A program made the translations under genes and the position numbers. The notes under the pieces are model-generated. The model had not been told where the DNA came from and ran no database searches. It saw nothing but the letters and a program-made list of their open reading frames with translations. A stretch of DNA of 64,000 nt from Prauserella muralis (GTDB lineage: Bacteria; Actinomycetota; Actinomycetes; Mycobacteriales; Pseudonocardiaceae), in NCBI RefSeq assembly GCF_003202285.1, contig NZ_MASW01000002.1, positions 1,674,001 through 1,738,000 of the forward strand. The letters run 5' to 3'. Shown piece after piece: positions 1 through 9,443 of the stretch (positions within the stretch are counted from its first letter, which is position 1; every line of letters starts with the position of its first letter).

Positions 1-1
1 G

Positions 2-205
2 GCTCAGCAGACCTACACCGTGACCGGTATGACGTGCGAGCACTGCGTGCGTTCGGTGACCGAGGAGGTCGGCGCCATTGACGGGGTGACCGACGTGGCC
101 GTGGACCTGCCCACGGGCGAGGTCGTCGTGACCAGCGACCAGGAGTTGGGCGCCGACGAGATGCGCGCCGCCGTGGAAGAGGCCGGATACCAGCTGACCG
201 CATAA
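2..205 (+). CDS. copZ: Copper chaperone (HMA domain), 5'-truncated by the window edge
   Basis: Small soluble heavy-metal-associated domain protein that would bind Cu(I) and hand it to the CopA ATPase downstream. The metal-binding motif GMTCEHC lies near the N-terminus and the rest matches the ferredoxin-like HMA fold in length, about 67 residues. The frame is open to the left edge. The GTG at 20 lies inside the first beta strand, leaving a too-short N-terminus, so the true start is probably just outside the window. It is followed at 29 bp by a secreted His-rich protein and then copA, a typical copper operon order. Confident in family; start unknown. Confidence 0.85.
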   Translation, partial: AQQTYTVTGMTCEHCVRSVTEEVGAIDGVTDVAVDLPTGEVVVTSDQELGADEMRAAVEEAGYQLTA

Positions 206-234
206 CGCGGCGCAGCACGGCAGATAGGAAGCTC

Positions 235-1176
235 ATGAACACTGCAGGGAAGCTCTCCGCCTACGGTGTAGCCCTCGCCCTCGTCGCCGGTGGCGCGTGG
301 GCGGTCGGCACCGCTGTCGGTCCCCTCACCAGCGAAGCTGGCACGCACGGTACCGAGGACGCCGCGCACAGGGACAGCAACAGCGACACCGTCGCGGAGA
401 CCACGCAGCCCGATGAGCCTGCGGGGCTCGCGTCGTCCAGGGGCGGTTACACCCTCGCGCCCACCAGTACGACGCTGACCCCGGGGACCACCAACCAGTT
501 CTCCTTCCAGATCACCGGGCCCGACGGCGAGCCGGTCACCCGCTTCGACGTCGAGCACGAGAAGCGCATGCACCTCATCGTGGTGCGCCGCGACACGGCC
601 GGGTTCCAGCACGTGCACCCGGAGATGAGCGCCGATGGCACCTGGACGGTGCCGCTGAACGCCGCGCGGGCGGGCAGCTACCGGGTGTTCGCCGACTTCG
701 CCCCGGCCGGAGGCGAGGCCACCACGCTCGGCGTCGACCTGGCCGTGCCGGGCGACTTCCAGCCCAAGACCTACGCGCCGTCACGGGTGGCGGAGGTCGA
801 CGGGTACCGGGTGCGCCTCGACGGCGAGCTCGTGCCGGGGCGCACGTCGAAGGTGACGCTGACGGTCACCAAGGACGGCAAGGACGTCACCAACCTGCAG
901 CCCTACCTCGGTGCTTACGGGCACCTGGTCGCGCTGCGTGGCGGGGACCTCGCCTACCTGCACGTCCACCCCGATGGCGAACCCGGTGACGGAGTCACGA
1001 AGCCCGGACCTGACGTCACTTTCTACGCGGAGGTCCCCTCCGCCGGCACATATCGGCTGTTCCTGGACTTCCAGCACAACGGCAAGGTCCGCACCGCCGC
1101 ATTCACCGTGCCCGCTGCCGGGGCCACGCAGGCGCAAGCACCGGTGACCGGTGACGGCCATGGCGGCCACGGTTGA
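235..1176 (+). CDS. Secreted His-rich copper-operon protein
   Basis: About 313 residues with an N-terminal hydrophobic segment (residues 5-28) that could be a signal peptide or anchor, followed by an acidic, low-complexity linker and two related beta-rich halves. Each half carries an H-x-H-P motif (QHVHPEM near residue 126 and YLHVHPD near 242), and the protein ends in a short GHGGHG tail. These are plausible periplasm-side metal ligands. It sits between the copper chaperone and copA, with the copA ATG 27 bp after its stop, so a role in extracytoplasmic copper binding is likely but inferred. Start chosen at the ATG preceded by AGGAAG. Similar proteins are common in actinobacterial copper operons; I do not know a characterised member. 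Confidence 0.8.
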   Translation: MNTAGKLSAYGVALALVAGGAWAVGTAVGPLTSEAGTHGTEDAAHRDSNSDTVAETTQPDEPAGLASSRGGYTLAPTSTTLTPGTTNQFSFQITGPDGEPVTRFDVEHEKRMHLIVVRRDTAGFQHVHPEMSADGTWTVPLNAARAGSYRVFADFAPAGGEATTLGVDLAVPGDFQPKTYAPSRVAEVDGYRVRLDGELVPGRTSKVTLTVTKDGKDVTNLQPYLGAYGHLVALRGGDLAYLHVHPDGEPGDGVTKPGPDVTFYAEVPSAGTYRLFLDFQHNGKVRTAAFTVPAAGATQAQAPVTGDGHGGHG

Positions 1177-1202
1177 CCAGCGATCCAGGAAGGGGCACCA
1201 CG

Positions 1203-3530
1203 ATGACTTCTGACCTGCACGATTCCCAGCAGGCCGCCGGTCGCGACATCGAACTGGCGATCGGCGGCATGACCTGCGCCTCCTGCGCGATGCGCATCGA
1301 ACGCAAGCTCAACAAACTCGACGGCGTCACCGCCACGGTCAACTACGCCACCGAGAAGGCCAAGGTCAGCTTCCCCAGCGACCTCGACCCAAGTCAGCTC
1401 GTGGAACAGGTCGAGGCGGCCGGCTACTCGGCCACGCTGCCGCAACCGAAGAAGACCGAACCAGAGATGGAGTCGGGCGCCGAGGAGGACGATCCCACCC
1501 GGTCGCTGCGGCAGCGGCTGTTCGGATCGCTGGCGCTCTCGGTGCCGGTGATCGCATTGGCCATGATCCCTGCCCTGCAGTTCACCTACTGGCAGTGGAT
1601 CTCGCTGACCCTCGCCGCGCCCGTGGTCGTGTGGGCGGGGTGGCCGTTTCACAAGGCGGCGTGGGCGAACCTGCGGCACGGCGCGGCCACGATGGACACG
1701 CTGATCTCGATGGGCACGCTCGCCGCATTCGGCTGGTCGCTGTACGCGCTGCTGTTCGGCAGCGCCGGCGAGCCCGGCATGACGCACCCGTTCGAGCTGA
1801 CCATCCAGCGCATCAGCGGCGACGCCAACATCTATCTCGAGGTCGCCGCCGGGGTGACGACGGCGATCCTGGCGGGCCGGTATTTCGAGGCCCGGTCCAA
1901 GCGACGTGCGGGCGCGGCCCTGCGGGCGTTGCTCCAGCTCGGCGCGAAGGACGTGGCCGTGCTCCGCAACGGTCGCGAAGAGCGCATCCCCACCGATCAA
2001 CTGGCGGTGGGCGATCAGTTCGTCGTCCGGCCGGGCGAGAAGATCGCCACCGACGGCGTCATCGAAGAAGGTAACTCCGCGGTCGACGCGAGCATGCTCA
2101 CCGGGGAGTCGGTGCCCGTCGAGGTCGGGCCTGGCGACACCGTGGTGGGCGCGACCGTGAACTCGGGCGGAAGACTGGTGGTCCGGGCGACCCGAATCGG
2201 TTCGGACACGCAGCTGGCGCAGATGGCCAAGCTCGTCGAGGAAGCGCAGACGGGCAAGGCAGCCGTGCAGCGGCTGGCCGATCGTATCTCCGCGGTGTTC
2301 GTGCCCATCGTCATCGCCCTTGCGGTCGGCACCCTGGCCTTCTGGCTCGGCACCGGCGGCTCCGTCGCCGCCGCTTTCACCGCCGCGGTCGCGGTGCTGA
2401 TCATCGCCTGCCCGTGCGCGCTGGGCCTCGCCACGCCCACTGCGCTGTTGGTCGGCACGGGCCGGGGTGCCCAGCTGGGCATCCTGATCAAGGGGCCGGA
2501 GGTGCTGGAGTCCACCCGGCGCATCGACACGATCGTGCTGGACAAGACCGGCACGGTGACCACTGGCAAGATGGCGCTGGCCGACGTGCATGTCGCCGAC
2601 GGTGTGGACGCCGACGAGGTCCTGCGCCTGGCCGGTGCGTTGGAGAACGCTTCAGAGCACCCGATCGCGCAAGCCATTGCGCGCGGCGCAGCGGACAGGG
2701 TCGGGCAGCTGCCCGCCGTGGCGGAGTTCACCAACGTCGAAGGTCTCGGCGTACAGGGCATCGTCGAGGGCCGTGCTGTGCTCGTCGGTCGCGCCGCGCT
2801 ACTCGAAGAGTGGAGCCAGCGTCTCACAACCGAGTTGGCCGAGGCCAAGGCTTCGGCGGAGCAGCAGGGCAAGACCGCGGTGACGGTCGGCTGGGACGGC
2901 CAGGCGCGTGCCGTGCTCGTGGTCGCCGACACCGTCAAACTCACCTCGGCGGAGGCGATCACGCAACTGCGGGAGCTCGGGCTCACGCCAGTGCTGCTCA
3001 CCGGTGACAACGAAGCAGTGGCTCGTACAGTGGCCGCCGATGTCGGCATAGACGAGGTGATCGCCGAGGTGCTGCCGAAGGACAAAGTGGACGTCGTGAA
3101 GCGCCTGCAGTCCGAGGGCAAGGTCGTGGCCATGGTCGGCGACGGCATCAACGACGCCGCCGCGCTCGCGCAGGCGGATCTCGGCCTGGCGATGGGGACC
3201 GGCACTGACGTCGCCATCGAGGCCAGCGACCTCACCCTGGTGCGCGGCGATCTCCGGGTAGCTGCTGACGCGATCCGGTTGTCGCGCAAGACCTTGCGCA
3301 CCATCAAGGGCAACCTGTTCTGGGCCTTCGCCTACAACGTGTCGGCGCTTCCTCTCGCCGCGGCCGGGCTGCTGAACCCCCTCATCGCCGGTGCCGCCAT
3401 GGCGTTCAGCTCGGTGTTCGTGGTCGGCAACAGCTTGCGGTTGCGTAGCTTCCGCAGCGCGACGACCGCCACCGTGCCGGCGACCGATGCGACGGATGCG
3501 GTGGTCAAGGAGCCGGTCGCCGCCCGGTAA
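1203..3530 (+). CDS. copA: Copper-translocating P1B-type ATPase CopA
   Basis: Cu(I)-exporting P-type ATPase of the inner membrane, about 775 residues. In order: one N-terminal HMA domain with GMTCASC (near residue 22), transmembrane helices, the TGES actuator motif, the membrane metal site CPC (about residues 402-404), the phosphorylation motif DKTGT (about 447), the class-specific SEHP motif (about 485) and the hinge MVGDGIND (about 643). All catalytic residues are present, so it looks functional. The open frame extends to a TTG at 1173, but the ATG at 1203 has AGGAAGGGG at proper spacing and gives a normal N-terminus. It is the last gene of the copZ-like/His-rich/copA operon; the operon promoter lies outside the window. 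Confidence 0.95.
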   Translation: MTSDLHDSQQAAGRDIELAIGGMTCASCAMRIERKLNKLDGVTATVNYATEKAKVSFPSDLDPSQLVEQVEAAGYSATLPQPKKTEPEMESGAEEDDPTRSLRQRLFGSLALSVPVIALAMIPALQFTYWQWISLTLAAPVVVWAGWPFHKAAWANLRHGAATMDTLISMGTLAAFGWSLYALLFGSAGEPGMTHPFELTIQRISGDANIYLEVAAGVTTAILAGRYFEARSKRRAGAALRALLQLGAKDVAVLRNGREERIPTDQLAVGDQFVVRPGEKIATDGVIEEGNSAVDASMLTGESVPVEVGPGDTVVGATVNSGGRLVVRATRIGSDTQLAQMAKLVEEAQTGKAAVQRLADRISAVFVPIVIALAVGTLAFWLGTGGSVAAAFTAAVAVLIIACPCALGLATPTALLVGTGRGAQLGILIKGPEVLESTRRIDTIVLDKTGTVTTGKMALADVHVADGVDADEVLRLAGALENASEHPIAQAIARGAADRVGQLPAVAEFTNVEGLGVQGIVEGRAVLVGRAALLEEWSQRLTTELAEAKASAEQQGKTAVTVGWDGQARAVLVVADTVKLTSAEAITQLRELGLTPVLLTGDNEAVARTVAADVGIDEVIAEVLPKDKVDVVKRLQSEGKVVAMVGDGINDAAALAQADLGLAMGTGTDVAIEASDLTLVRGDLRVAADAIRLSRKTLRTIKGNLFWAFAYNVSALPLAAAGLLNPLIAGAAMAFSSVFVVGNSLRLRSFRSATTATVPATDATDAVVKEPVAAR

Positions 3531-3871
3531 CGCACGAACCACAACAGAAACGGTACCCGTGCCGTCGGTGCTCACCGCACTGTCCTCGGTGAGCGCCGAC
3601 GGCCATGCTGCGCGTGCAGGAGTCCGAACTGCTGTCAAGCACATCCCCGGACCTCGCACTCCGGGTGGTCGACGTTCTTCGACCTGATGCGCTTGCAGCC
3701 GGGCACCGAACATCCCACGTCATCGACGTGATCGACCGCGTACCGGGGCTGGGTCCGCGGGCCGAAAGACCCGAATCGCGCTGTCCTTCGGCTCTGCGCT
3801 GAACCAGGCATGGTGCGGTCTCCTGGCAGTACCCGCAAACAGCTGACACTGCTCCCGGAAGGGGTTTGACC
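3531..3871. other. Gene-poor spacer after copA
   Basis: About 340 bp with short open frames on both strands, none with a recognisable domain, signal or convincing ribosome binding site. I see no TACTA-type operator here. It may hold the copA terminator and the promoter of the small secreted protein that follows. Confidence 0.5.
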
Positions 3872-4072
3872 ATGACACGAAGGATCGGGGTTCTCGGCGC
3901 AAGCATCGCCGCCGCGGTCGCGCTGCTGACAGCGGTGCCGACGCAGGCGGCTACCGGTCGTGACTTCGGCGCCCATGTCTCATCCTGTGCGCGGACGATG
4001 GGGCTCGACGGCGACCACAACCCAGGCAGGCACAGCGGCTACGCAGGATGGGACGGCCATACCTGCCCCTGA
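3872..4072 (+). CDS. Small secreted protein, unknown
   Basis: About 66 residues: a basic N-terminus (MTRRIG), a hydrophobic stretch ending in TQAATG that looks like a Sec signal peptide with cleavage near residue 27, then a short mature part rich in Gly, His and Asp with two Cys. The ATG has GGAAGGGG at good spacing, which argues that this short gene is real. No family recognised. The His and Cys content would fit an extracytoplasmic metal role, but that is only suggested by the context. Confidence 0.6.
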   Translation: MTRRIGVLGASIAAAVALLTAVPTQAATGRDFGAHVSSCARTMGLDGDHNPGRHSGYAGWDGHTCP

Positions 4073-4121
4073 ACCCACGCCTCGCCGAGCCGCTCTTGGT
4101 TGGCACAGGCGCCTCCGCAGC

Positions 4122-4394
4122 TCAGCTTGTTCGATGTCGGCGGCTGACGAGAAGCACACCGGCGATGAACAGCAAGCCAGCCATCGGATAGCCGGTCAGC
4201 AGGTCCTGCAGCCCTGTGGTGGGGAGGAATTGCAGACGGCCAAGGTGCACGACGATGTGGACCAGGGTCATTACCACGCCGATTCCCATAATGATGAAAC
4301 CCGCAATCCGCCAGACCAGCCGGCGCCGGTATGCCGCGGTGTAGGTCACCTTCTGGGGCTGGCGACGCCGGGGGTTGGCGGCTTTCTTGGGCAC
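4122..4394 (-). CDS. Small membrane protein, unknown
   Basis: About 90 residues with a Lys/Arg-rich N-terminus and two predicted membrane helices. A longer open frame starts at a TTG at 4421, but the GTG at 4394 has AGAGGA upstream and starts with the basic segment MPKKAANPRRR, so I prefer it. The operator dyad at 4433-4449 ends 39 bp before this start, so the gene is a likely single-gene member of the island regulon. Function unknown. Confidence 0.65.
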   Translation of the reverse strand: MPKKAANPRRRQPQKVTYTAAYRRRLVWRIAGFIIMGIGVVMTLVHIVVHLGRLQFLPTTGLQDLLTGYPMAGLLFIAGVLLVSRRHRTS

Positions 4395-4432
4395 GTTCCC
4401 GGTTCCTCTCGCCGTAGCCAACGCCTTCTATG

Positions 4433-4449
4433 TACGATCCATCATAGTA
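4433..4449. promoter_or_regulatory. TACTA-N7-TAGTA operator before the small membrane protein gene
   Basis: Reads TACGA-N7-TAGTA: one mismatch to the consensus, correct 17-bp geometry, 39 bp upstream of the minus-strand start at 4394. Confidence 0.7.
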
Positions 4450-4465
4450 GTCCACCTGGTGGAGT

Positions 4466-4675
4466 TCACGAGGGCGGTGGGCGGCGGCCGAGGTAGCGGA
4501 GGACGCGTCCGGCGAGCGTCAGGCTCACGGTTAGCAGGAGCAGGCTCGTGGCAAGGCGGACGTCGGCCCAGACACCGGCCGGTGCTGCCAGTGCTTGGGC
4601 GGCCATGCCCGTCGCCAGGACGGCGATTGCGGCCAGGCCGATCAGGCTGCGATGTGCACGCACCATGCGACTCAC
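4466..4675 (-). CDS. Small two-helix membrane protein
   Basis: About 69 residues with two hydrophobic segments and a basic C-terminus. It begins only 5 bp after the stop of the cytochrome b gene on the same strand, so it is probably the last gene of that operon. No family recognised; it could be a small accessory of the cytochrome b protein. Confidence 0.6.
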   Translation of the reverse strand: MSRMVRAHRSLIGLAAIAVLATGMAAQALAAPAGVWADVRLATSLLLLTVSLTLAGRVLRYLGRRPPPS

Positions 4676-4679
4676 CTGC

Positions 4680-5756
4680 CTACAGGTGCTGGGCTGGCGT
4701 GCTGACGGCTTCCAGGACGGTCAGCACGATGATCGCCACCAGGACGAGTGCTCCGAGGATCATGGCGACCGGTCGTTGCCGCCAGTAGCGGCGGCGGTTG
4801 TGGTCGAGGAAGGGGAGCGCGACCAGCAGCGCGAACAGAGCGGCAGCGCCCCAGAGGATGCCGGAGAGACCGACCCAGTTCTCCAAGGTGAACATCCACC
4901 AGAACATCCACCGCGGGCGGGTGACCTCGATTCCCTCGACAGGGGTGGCGCCGATGCCTGGCGGGAACAGGACCGCGAGCACGCCAAGGCCGCCGAGCAG
5001 GACCAGGCCGAGCGCGCCGATGTGGCGCAGGTGGTGGGTGAACGGCTCGGCCGGTTCACCGCTCTCGGTCGGGTTGTCCGGGCGTGGCGAGATCTTGTGG
5101 TATTTCACCAGCAGGGCGTGCAGGGCGAACAACGCGAGGATCAGGCCGGGGATGATGGCCACGTGCGCGACGTAGAGCCGCACCACGATCGGCACCCCTT
5201 CGGAGAAGGAGTCGGAGAACCAGAATCCGAGCCCGCCGAGCAGCCGGCCCAGCTCCAGGTTGTGGGCGAGTGCCTCGAAGCCTTCCTGATCCCACTTGAG
5301 CACGGTTCCGGTGAACAGTGCTCCGATGATCAGGGCGAACATGGCCACGCCGACCAGCCAGTTCGCCTCGCGGGGTCGTTTGTAGGAGCCGGTGACGTAG
5401 ATCCGCAGCAGGTGCAGGATCGCCAGTACGTACATGGCTTCGGCGGCCCAGAAGTGCAGACCACGCACCCAGCGTCCCAAGTAGATGTTGTCGACGATGT
5501 CGCGCACGGACTGGTTGGCGGCTGTGGGGTCGGGGTTGTAGAACTGGGCGAGCGCAATCCCGGTGACGGTCAGGATCAGCAGCGCGACGGCGGTGAGGCC
5601 GCCGAGGCTGTAGCTGATTGTGTTGGCGTGGGCGGGCACCGGGTATTGGACGGCTTTGATGCCGAGCCGGTCGTCGATGGTGTCCAGGGCGCGATGGCCC
5701 CAGCGGCGCCGCTCGACCGCGGCCGGGGCCTCGTGGGTGTTCAGCTTGGGCTTCAT
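4680..5756 (-). CDS. Cytochrome b/b6-type membrane protein
   Basis: About 358 residues, resembling the cytochrome b subunit of bc-type complexes: N-terminal four-helix haem-binding region with paired His motifs (H in LHFW and in LHLLR; VAH and LHALLVKYH in helix 4), followed by C-terminal helices. It would carry two b-type haems and move electrons from quinol across the membrane. No Rieske or cytochrome c1 gene is adjacent; the neighbours are an unknown exported protein upstream (8 bp gap) and a small membrane protein downstream. So it may act outside a canonical bc complex, for example as a quinol-linked reductase in metal stress. Family clear, role inferred. Confidence 0.85.
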   Translation of the reverse strand: MKPKLNTHEAPAAVERRRWGHRALDTIDDRLGIKAVQYPVPAHANTISYSLGGLTAVALLILTVTGIALAQFYNPDPTAANQSVRDIVDNIYLGRWVRGLHFWAAEAMYVLAILHLLRIYVTGSYKRPREANWLVGVAMFALIIGALFTGTVLKWDQEGFEALAHNLELGRLLGGLGFWFSDSFSEGVPIVVRLYVAHVAIIPGLILALFALHALLVKYHKISPRPDNPTESGEPAEPFTHHLRHIGALGLVLLGGLGVLAVLFPPGIGATPVEGIEVTRPRWMFWWMFTLENWVGLSGILWGAAALFALLVALPFLDHNRRRYWRQRPVAMILGALVLVAIIVLTVLEAVSTPAQHL

Positions 5757-5763
5757 CGTCGCA

Positions 5764-6315
5764 TCACCTCACGGGGCCTGGGCCGGGGTGGGGCAGGCGG
5801 CGGGGGCGCAGTCGCAGCGACAGCGCGACGCCGCCAAGGCCGGCGGCCGCGGAGAGCGCCAGAATGATCCAGTCGCCGCCGTTGAACCCGTTCCGGCCAG
5901 GCCGTGGGTCGAGCGCGGCGACGGTGCCGCTGTCCATTCCGGTGGGCCGGGCGGGCTGGCCGATCGGCGCCGGCTCATCCGAGCCGAGGTGCACGCGCGC
6001 GCCGAGGGAGCGCTCGAGCAGGGCACGCACCTGGTGCAGGTCGCCGCCCTCCAGAGCCTGCTCGGCCCGCTCCACCAGCGGCATCCGCACCTGCGAGGCG
6101 TCCGGAGCCTCGAGGGCGTCGCCGACCTTGTCTTCGATGCCCTCCATGTCTCCGGGAGTGTTGACGATCAATGCGATCGCCTGGCGAACGAAGTCATACG
6201 CGCGATCGGTGCCCTCGTCGCCGTCCGCCGCGGCCACTTGAGGGGTCAGCAGCAGCGCCAACGCCGCCAGCACTCCGGTCGTCGTCAGCAGTCGGCGCAC
6301 GTCAATGAACGTCAT
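5764..6315 (-). CDS. Exported membrane-anchored protein in the cytochrome b operon
   Basis: About 183 residues: N-terminal signal-like segment ending near AAADGD, an acidic helical middle domain, a Pro-rich linker and one C-terminal membrane helix followed by an Arg/Pro tail. This fits an extracytoplasmic domain tethered at its C-terminus. It is the first gene of the operon with cytochrome b and a small membrane protein. The dyad at 6390-6406 lies 75 bp upstream, in the divergent region shared with pspA. No family recognised. Confidence 0.7.
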   Translation of the reverse strand: MTFIDVRRLLTTTGVLAALALLLTPQVAAADGDEGTDRAYDFVRQAIALIVNTPGDMEGIEDKVGDALEAPDASQVRMPLVERAEQALEGGDLHQVRALLERSLGARVHLGSDEPAPIGQPARPTGMDSGTVAALDPRPGRNGFNGGDWIILALSAAAGLGGVALSLRLRPRRLPHPGPGPVR

Positions 6316-6389
6316 GCAGCTCCTCCGTCGAGTCCGACCTTCTGCAGACGTGCACCCTCGCTCACCGGCGCGCCCTGCGACTAGGGGCC

Positions 6390-6406
6390 TACGACCCTGC
6401 CTAGTA
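6390..6406. promoter_or_regulatory. TACTA-N7-TAGTA operator between cytochrome b and pspA operons
   Basis: TACGA-N7-TAGTA, one mismatch. It sits in the divergent intergenic region between starts at 6315 (minus) and 6487 (plus), so it could serve both. Confidence 0.65.
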
Positions 6407-6486
6407 GGACACTGTTCCCTGGTGCCGTGAGTGTCCGCGGGACGAACCTCGAGGAAACGCGAGAGTCCCGCCTGGGAAGGAAGTGG

Positions 6487-7260
6487 ATGACGATGGGTAT
6501 CGCTCGACGGCTGGCCCTGCTGTTCCGGGTGAAGGCGAACAAGGCACTCGATCGCGCTGAGGATCCGCGTGAGGTGCTGGATTATTCCTACGAGCGCCAG
6601 GTGGAGATGCTGGCCAAGGTACGGCGGGGGCTGGCCGATGTGGCCACCAGCCGCAAACGGGTCGAGCTACAGATTCGGCTGGCACGGCAGGCCGCCGACC
6701 GGCTCCAGCAGCAGGCGAGCCACGCGGTCGAGCTGGGCAAGGACGAGCTGGCGCGCGAGGCGTTGACACGGCGCTCGGCGGCGCTGGCGCAGATCGATCA
6801 GCTGCAACCCCAGGCGGACGCGCTAAAGTCCGAAGAGGACAAGCTCACGGTGGCCTCGCAGCGGCTGCAGGAGAAGGTGGAGGCGTTCCGCACCCGTAAG
6901 GAGACCATCAAGGCCACCTACACCGCCGCCGAGGCGCAGAGCAAGATCGGCGAGGCTGTGTCCGGGATCTCCGAGGAGATGGGCGACGTCGGCCTGGCGA
7001 TGCAGCGCGCCGAGGACAAGACCGCCCAGATGGCGTCGCGCGCCCAGGCGCTCGATGAGCTGATGGCATCTGGTGCCTTGGACGACGCGTCACTGCCGCT
7101 CGGCCAGCGCGACGACATCCAGGCGGCGCTGGAGGCCGCCAAGGGCGGCGAAGCCACTGTCGAGGGCCAGCTCGCCCAGCTGAAGGCACAGATCGCTGCC
7201 CCGCAGGCACCGGCCCAGCTCGCAACCGGCGAGGGCACCCAGCAGGAGAAGGAGGCGTGA
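6487..7260 (+). CDS. pspA: PspA/IM30-family membrane-stress protein
   Basis: About 257 residues, almost entirely helical coiled coil, as in PspA/Vipp1 proteins that coat and stabilise the cytoplasmic membrane under stress. The N-terminal MTMGIARRLALLFRVKANKALD amphipathic segment matches the family's membrane-binding helix. An open frame extends to 6427, but the ATG at 6487 has GGAAGGAAG before it and gives the normal family N-terminus. First gene of a four-gene run with PspAA, HtpX and PspAB, nearly without gaps. An operator dyad lies 80 bp upstream, linking membrane defence to the island regulon. Confidence 0.92.
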   Translation: MTMGIARRLALLFRVKANKALDRAEDPREVLDYSYERQVEMLAKVRRGLADVATSRKRVELQIRLARQAADRLQQQASHAVELGKDELAREALTRRSAALAQIDQLQPQADALKSEEDKLTVASQRLQEKVEAFRTRKETIKATYTAAEAQSKIGEAVSGISEEMGDVGLAMQRAEDKTAQMASRAQALDELMASGALDDASLPLGQRDDIQAALEAAKGGEATVEGQLAQLKAQIAAPQAPAQLATGEGTQQEKEA

Positions 7261-7262
7261 TC

Positions 7263-7541
7263 GTGATCATCCGCATTCTCGGCGAGGGCCAATACGAGGT
7301 CGACGACAGCCGCGTCGACGAGCTCAACGTCCTGGACACCCAGCTTCAGGAGGCAGTCGAGGAAGGCGACGCCGATCTGCTGGGCCCGGTGCTCGCCGCG
7401 CTGCTCACCGCCGTCCGCGAGCGCGGTGCTCCGGTTGCGGCCGAGGTCCTCGTCCCGTCCGAGCTGGTGCTTCCGGCCCCCGACGCCAGCCTGTCCGAGA
7501 TCCGGGCGATGCTGAGCGACGACGGCCTGATCCCGGGGTGA
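7263..7541 (+). CDS. pspAA: PspA-associated protein PspAA
   Basis: About 92 residues of mixed alpha/beta protein, beginning MIIRILGEGQYEV and matching the PspAA family found next to PspA in actinobacteria. GTG codons at 7257 and 7263 are both possible; GGAGG at 7251-7255 is correctly spaced only for 7263. It directly follows pspA and overlaps or abuts htpX. Presumed partner of PspA; biochemical role not known to me. Confidence 0.85.
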   Translation: MIIRILGEGQYEVDDSRVDELNVLDTQLQEAVEEGDADLLGPVLAALLTAVRERGAPVAAEVLVPSELVLPAPDASLSEIRAMLSDDGLIPG

Positions 7542-7546
7542 GTACG

Positions 7547-8449
7547 ATGCGGACCCGGTTCCGTCCCGACCGCCAGCTCACCGCACGCATGCTGGTGACC
7601 ATGTTCCTGCTCGGGCTGGTGTACGTGGCGTTCATCGCCGCGCTGGTCGTACTTGTCGACTCGGTGGTCGTGGTGGTGCTCATCGCGGCTGGGGTGCTGG
7701 CCGCGCAGTGGTGGTTCTCCGACCGGATCGCCCTGTTCGCCATGCGGGCCCGCATTGTCACCCCTGAGCAGGAGCCGCGGCTGCACGCGCTCGTCGACCG
7801 GTTGTGCGCTACCGCGAACATGCCCAAGCCCAGGGTGGCGGTTGCCGACACCGAGCTGCCCAACGCGTTCGCCACCGGTCGCAGCACCACGCGGGCAGTG
7901 CTCTGCGTGACTACCGGGTTGACGCGGAGGCTGGAGACCGAGGAACTGGAGGGCGTGCTCGCGCACGAGCTCTCGCACATCGCGCACCGCGACGTCGTCG
8001 TGATGACCGTCGCCTCGTTCCTCGGTGTCCTGGCCGGGCTCATCGCCCGGTTCGCGTTCTACTCAAGCCTCGTCGGCGGGGGCCGCCGGGGTGGCCGCGA
8101 CAGCGGGCAGGTCTTTCTGATGATCCTGCTCGTGATGGCTGTTTCCGTGGCCGTATACGCGATCAGCTTCCTGCTCATCCGCGCGCTGTCACGTTACCGG
8201 GAGCTGGCCGCCGACCGTGCGGGCGCGATGCTCACCGGTCAGCCTTCCGCGCTGGCCTCGGCGCTGACCAAGGTCAGTGGGGATATGCGGATTATTCCGA
8301 CCCGCGATCTGCGGGCGGCGGAGGCGTTCAACGCGTTCTTCTTCGCGCCCGCTCTGGGATCGGGTGTGAGCCTGTCCAGTCTGCTGTCCACCCACCCGAC
8401 CCTGCAGAAGCGGCTGGACCAGCTCGCCAGCCTGTCCGCCCAGCTGTGA
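7547..8449 (+). CDS. htpX: Membrane zinc metalloprotease HtpX (M48)
   Basis: About 300 residues. Two hydrophobic helices at the N-terminus, the zinc-binding HEXXH motif as AHELSHIAHRD near residue 140, a further hydrophobic pair, and the downstream ELAAD glutamate ligand. HtpX degrades misfolded membrane proteins in the inner membrane. The frame is open from a GTG at 7538 that overlaps the previous stop; the ATG at 7547 is my choice and the difference is three residues. Part of the PspA-PspAA-HtpX-PspAB operon. Confidence 0.92.
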   Translation: MRTRFRPDRQLTARMLVTMFLLGLVYVAFIAALVVLVDSVVVVVLIAAGVLAAQWWFSDRIALFAMRARIVTPEQEPRLHALVDRLCATANMPKPRVAVADTELPNAFATGRSTTRAVLCVTTGLTRRLETEELEGVLAHELSHIAHRDVVVMTVASFLGVLAGLIARFAFYSSLVGGGRRGGRDSGQVFLMILLVMAVSVAVYAISFLLIRALSRYRELAADRAGAMLTGQPSALASALTKVSGDMRIIPTRDLRAAEAFNAFFFAPALGSGVSLSSLLSTHPTLQKRLDQLASLSAQL

Positions 8450-8465
8450 CAGGCGGTGCGAACCC

Positions 8466-9041
8466 ATGGGATTCCTCGACACGTTGCTCGGGCGGACGAA
8501 ACCGGTCAAACCCAACCTGGATGTCCTGTTCGCGATCCCGGGTGCCGCCTACACGCTGGAAGCCGCGCTCGGAATGACGCCGACGGGCGCCGGCGCGGTG
8601 TGCTTCAAGGAGGCCGAAGGCGGGGCCGCCGCGCGAACGCGGGCCGATATCCGGGCGCTGCTGGACCTCGATCACACGACGGGCGTCACCATCAGCGAGG
8701 ACGAGTACGGCTACACCTGGATCACCTGCGAACAGTCCACGGTGGATCTTCCGGCGCTGATGACGCAGCTGCATGCGGTCAACGCCACCCTCGCCGACGC
8801 CGGGTTCGGGCCTTCGCTGCTGTGCACGATCGTCGGCTTCGCAGGTACAACCGGTGACGAACGACGGCTTGGTCTCGTCTACCTGTTCAAGCGCGGCACC
8901 GTCTACCCCTTCGCCCCGACCGGCGCGCAGCGGCGGGACACCGAGCTGGAGATGCGTGCCCGTGCGGAGATCGCGGGCGAATTGCCCGTCGAGCCCGAGC
9001 TCGAACGGTGGTTCCCGATCTGGTCGGCGCCGGTGCCCTGA
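8466..9041 (+). CDS. pspAB: PspA-associated protein PspAB
   Basis: About 191 residues, soluble, starting MGFLDTLLGRTKP, the hallmark N-terminus of PspAB proteins that accompany HtpX and PspA in actinobacteria. No enzymatic motif visible. It starts 17 bp after htpX and completes the stress cluster. Function of the family is not established; association with PspA is by gene order. Confidence 0.85.
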   Translation: MGFLDTLLGRTKPVKPNLDVLFAIPGAAYTLEAALGMTPTGAGAVCFKEAEGGAAARTRADIRALLDLDHTTGVTISEDEYGYTWITCEQSTVDLPALMTQLHAVNATLADAGFGPSLLCTIVGFAGTTGDERRLGLVYLFKRGTVYPFAPTGAQRRDTELEMRARAEIAGELPVEPELERWFPIWSAPVP

Positions 9042-9065
9042 CGGCGATCACGGCAGGAGACGGTG

Positions 9066-9425
9066 ATGGAACAGCTCAGGCAAGTGGTGGTCGGTTCCTC
9101 CGTGGCCCTCGTGATCCTGCTCGGTGGCATGTTCGTCATCGCGCTTGTCGCCGTGGCGATCGTCTGGACGATGCGGCGCCGCGCTCGGCGCCTAGACAGT
9201 GACCCCTCCTGTGCCGAGCTGCGCCGGTTCTTACCGGCTGACGCCACGGCACCGGCGGATACCACCGCGCCCGTACGGGAGCACGTCGACCCGCTGTCCG
9301 CGGAGGCGGACGCGGTCCGCCAGCTGCTGGCCGGGGAGATCGACCGCGCGGCGTATCGCGCCCGGATGCGCGAGGTCGCTCTGAAACCGGCGCAACGACG
9401 CGGGCATCTCAGGCGGAAGCAGTGA
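9066..9425 (+). CDS. Small membrane protein with a short C-terminal SHOCT-like helix pair
   Basis: About 119 residues: one N-terminal membrane helix (residues 10-35), a basic patch, a Thr/Pro/Ala linker and a C-terminal segment (AVRQLLAGEIDRAAYRARM) resembling the SHOCT motif, where a short helix with G-E/D-I-D is followed by Y/F-R. ATG preceded by AGGAGA. It follows the PspAB gene by 24 bp and probably belongs to the same transcript. Confidence 0.7.
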   Translation: MEQLRQVVVGSSVALVILLGGMFVIALVAVAIVWTMRRRARRLDSDPSCAELRRFLPADATAPADTTAPVREHVDPLSAEADAVRQLLAGEIDRAAYRARMREVALKPAQRRGHLRRKQ

Positions 9426-9443
9426 TCGGCGTGCCTGCGGAGG

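Noticed and set aside
1023-2591. Long minus-strand open frame opposite copA (522 codons)
   Set aside because: Composition is that of an antisense shadow in high-GC DNA; copA on the plus strand has all family motifs.
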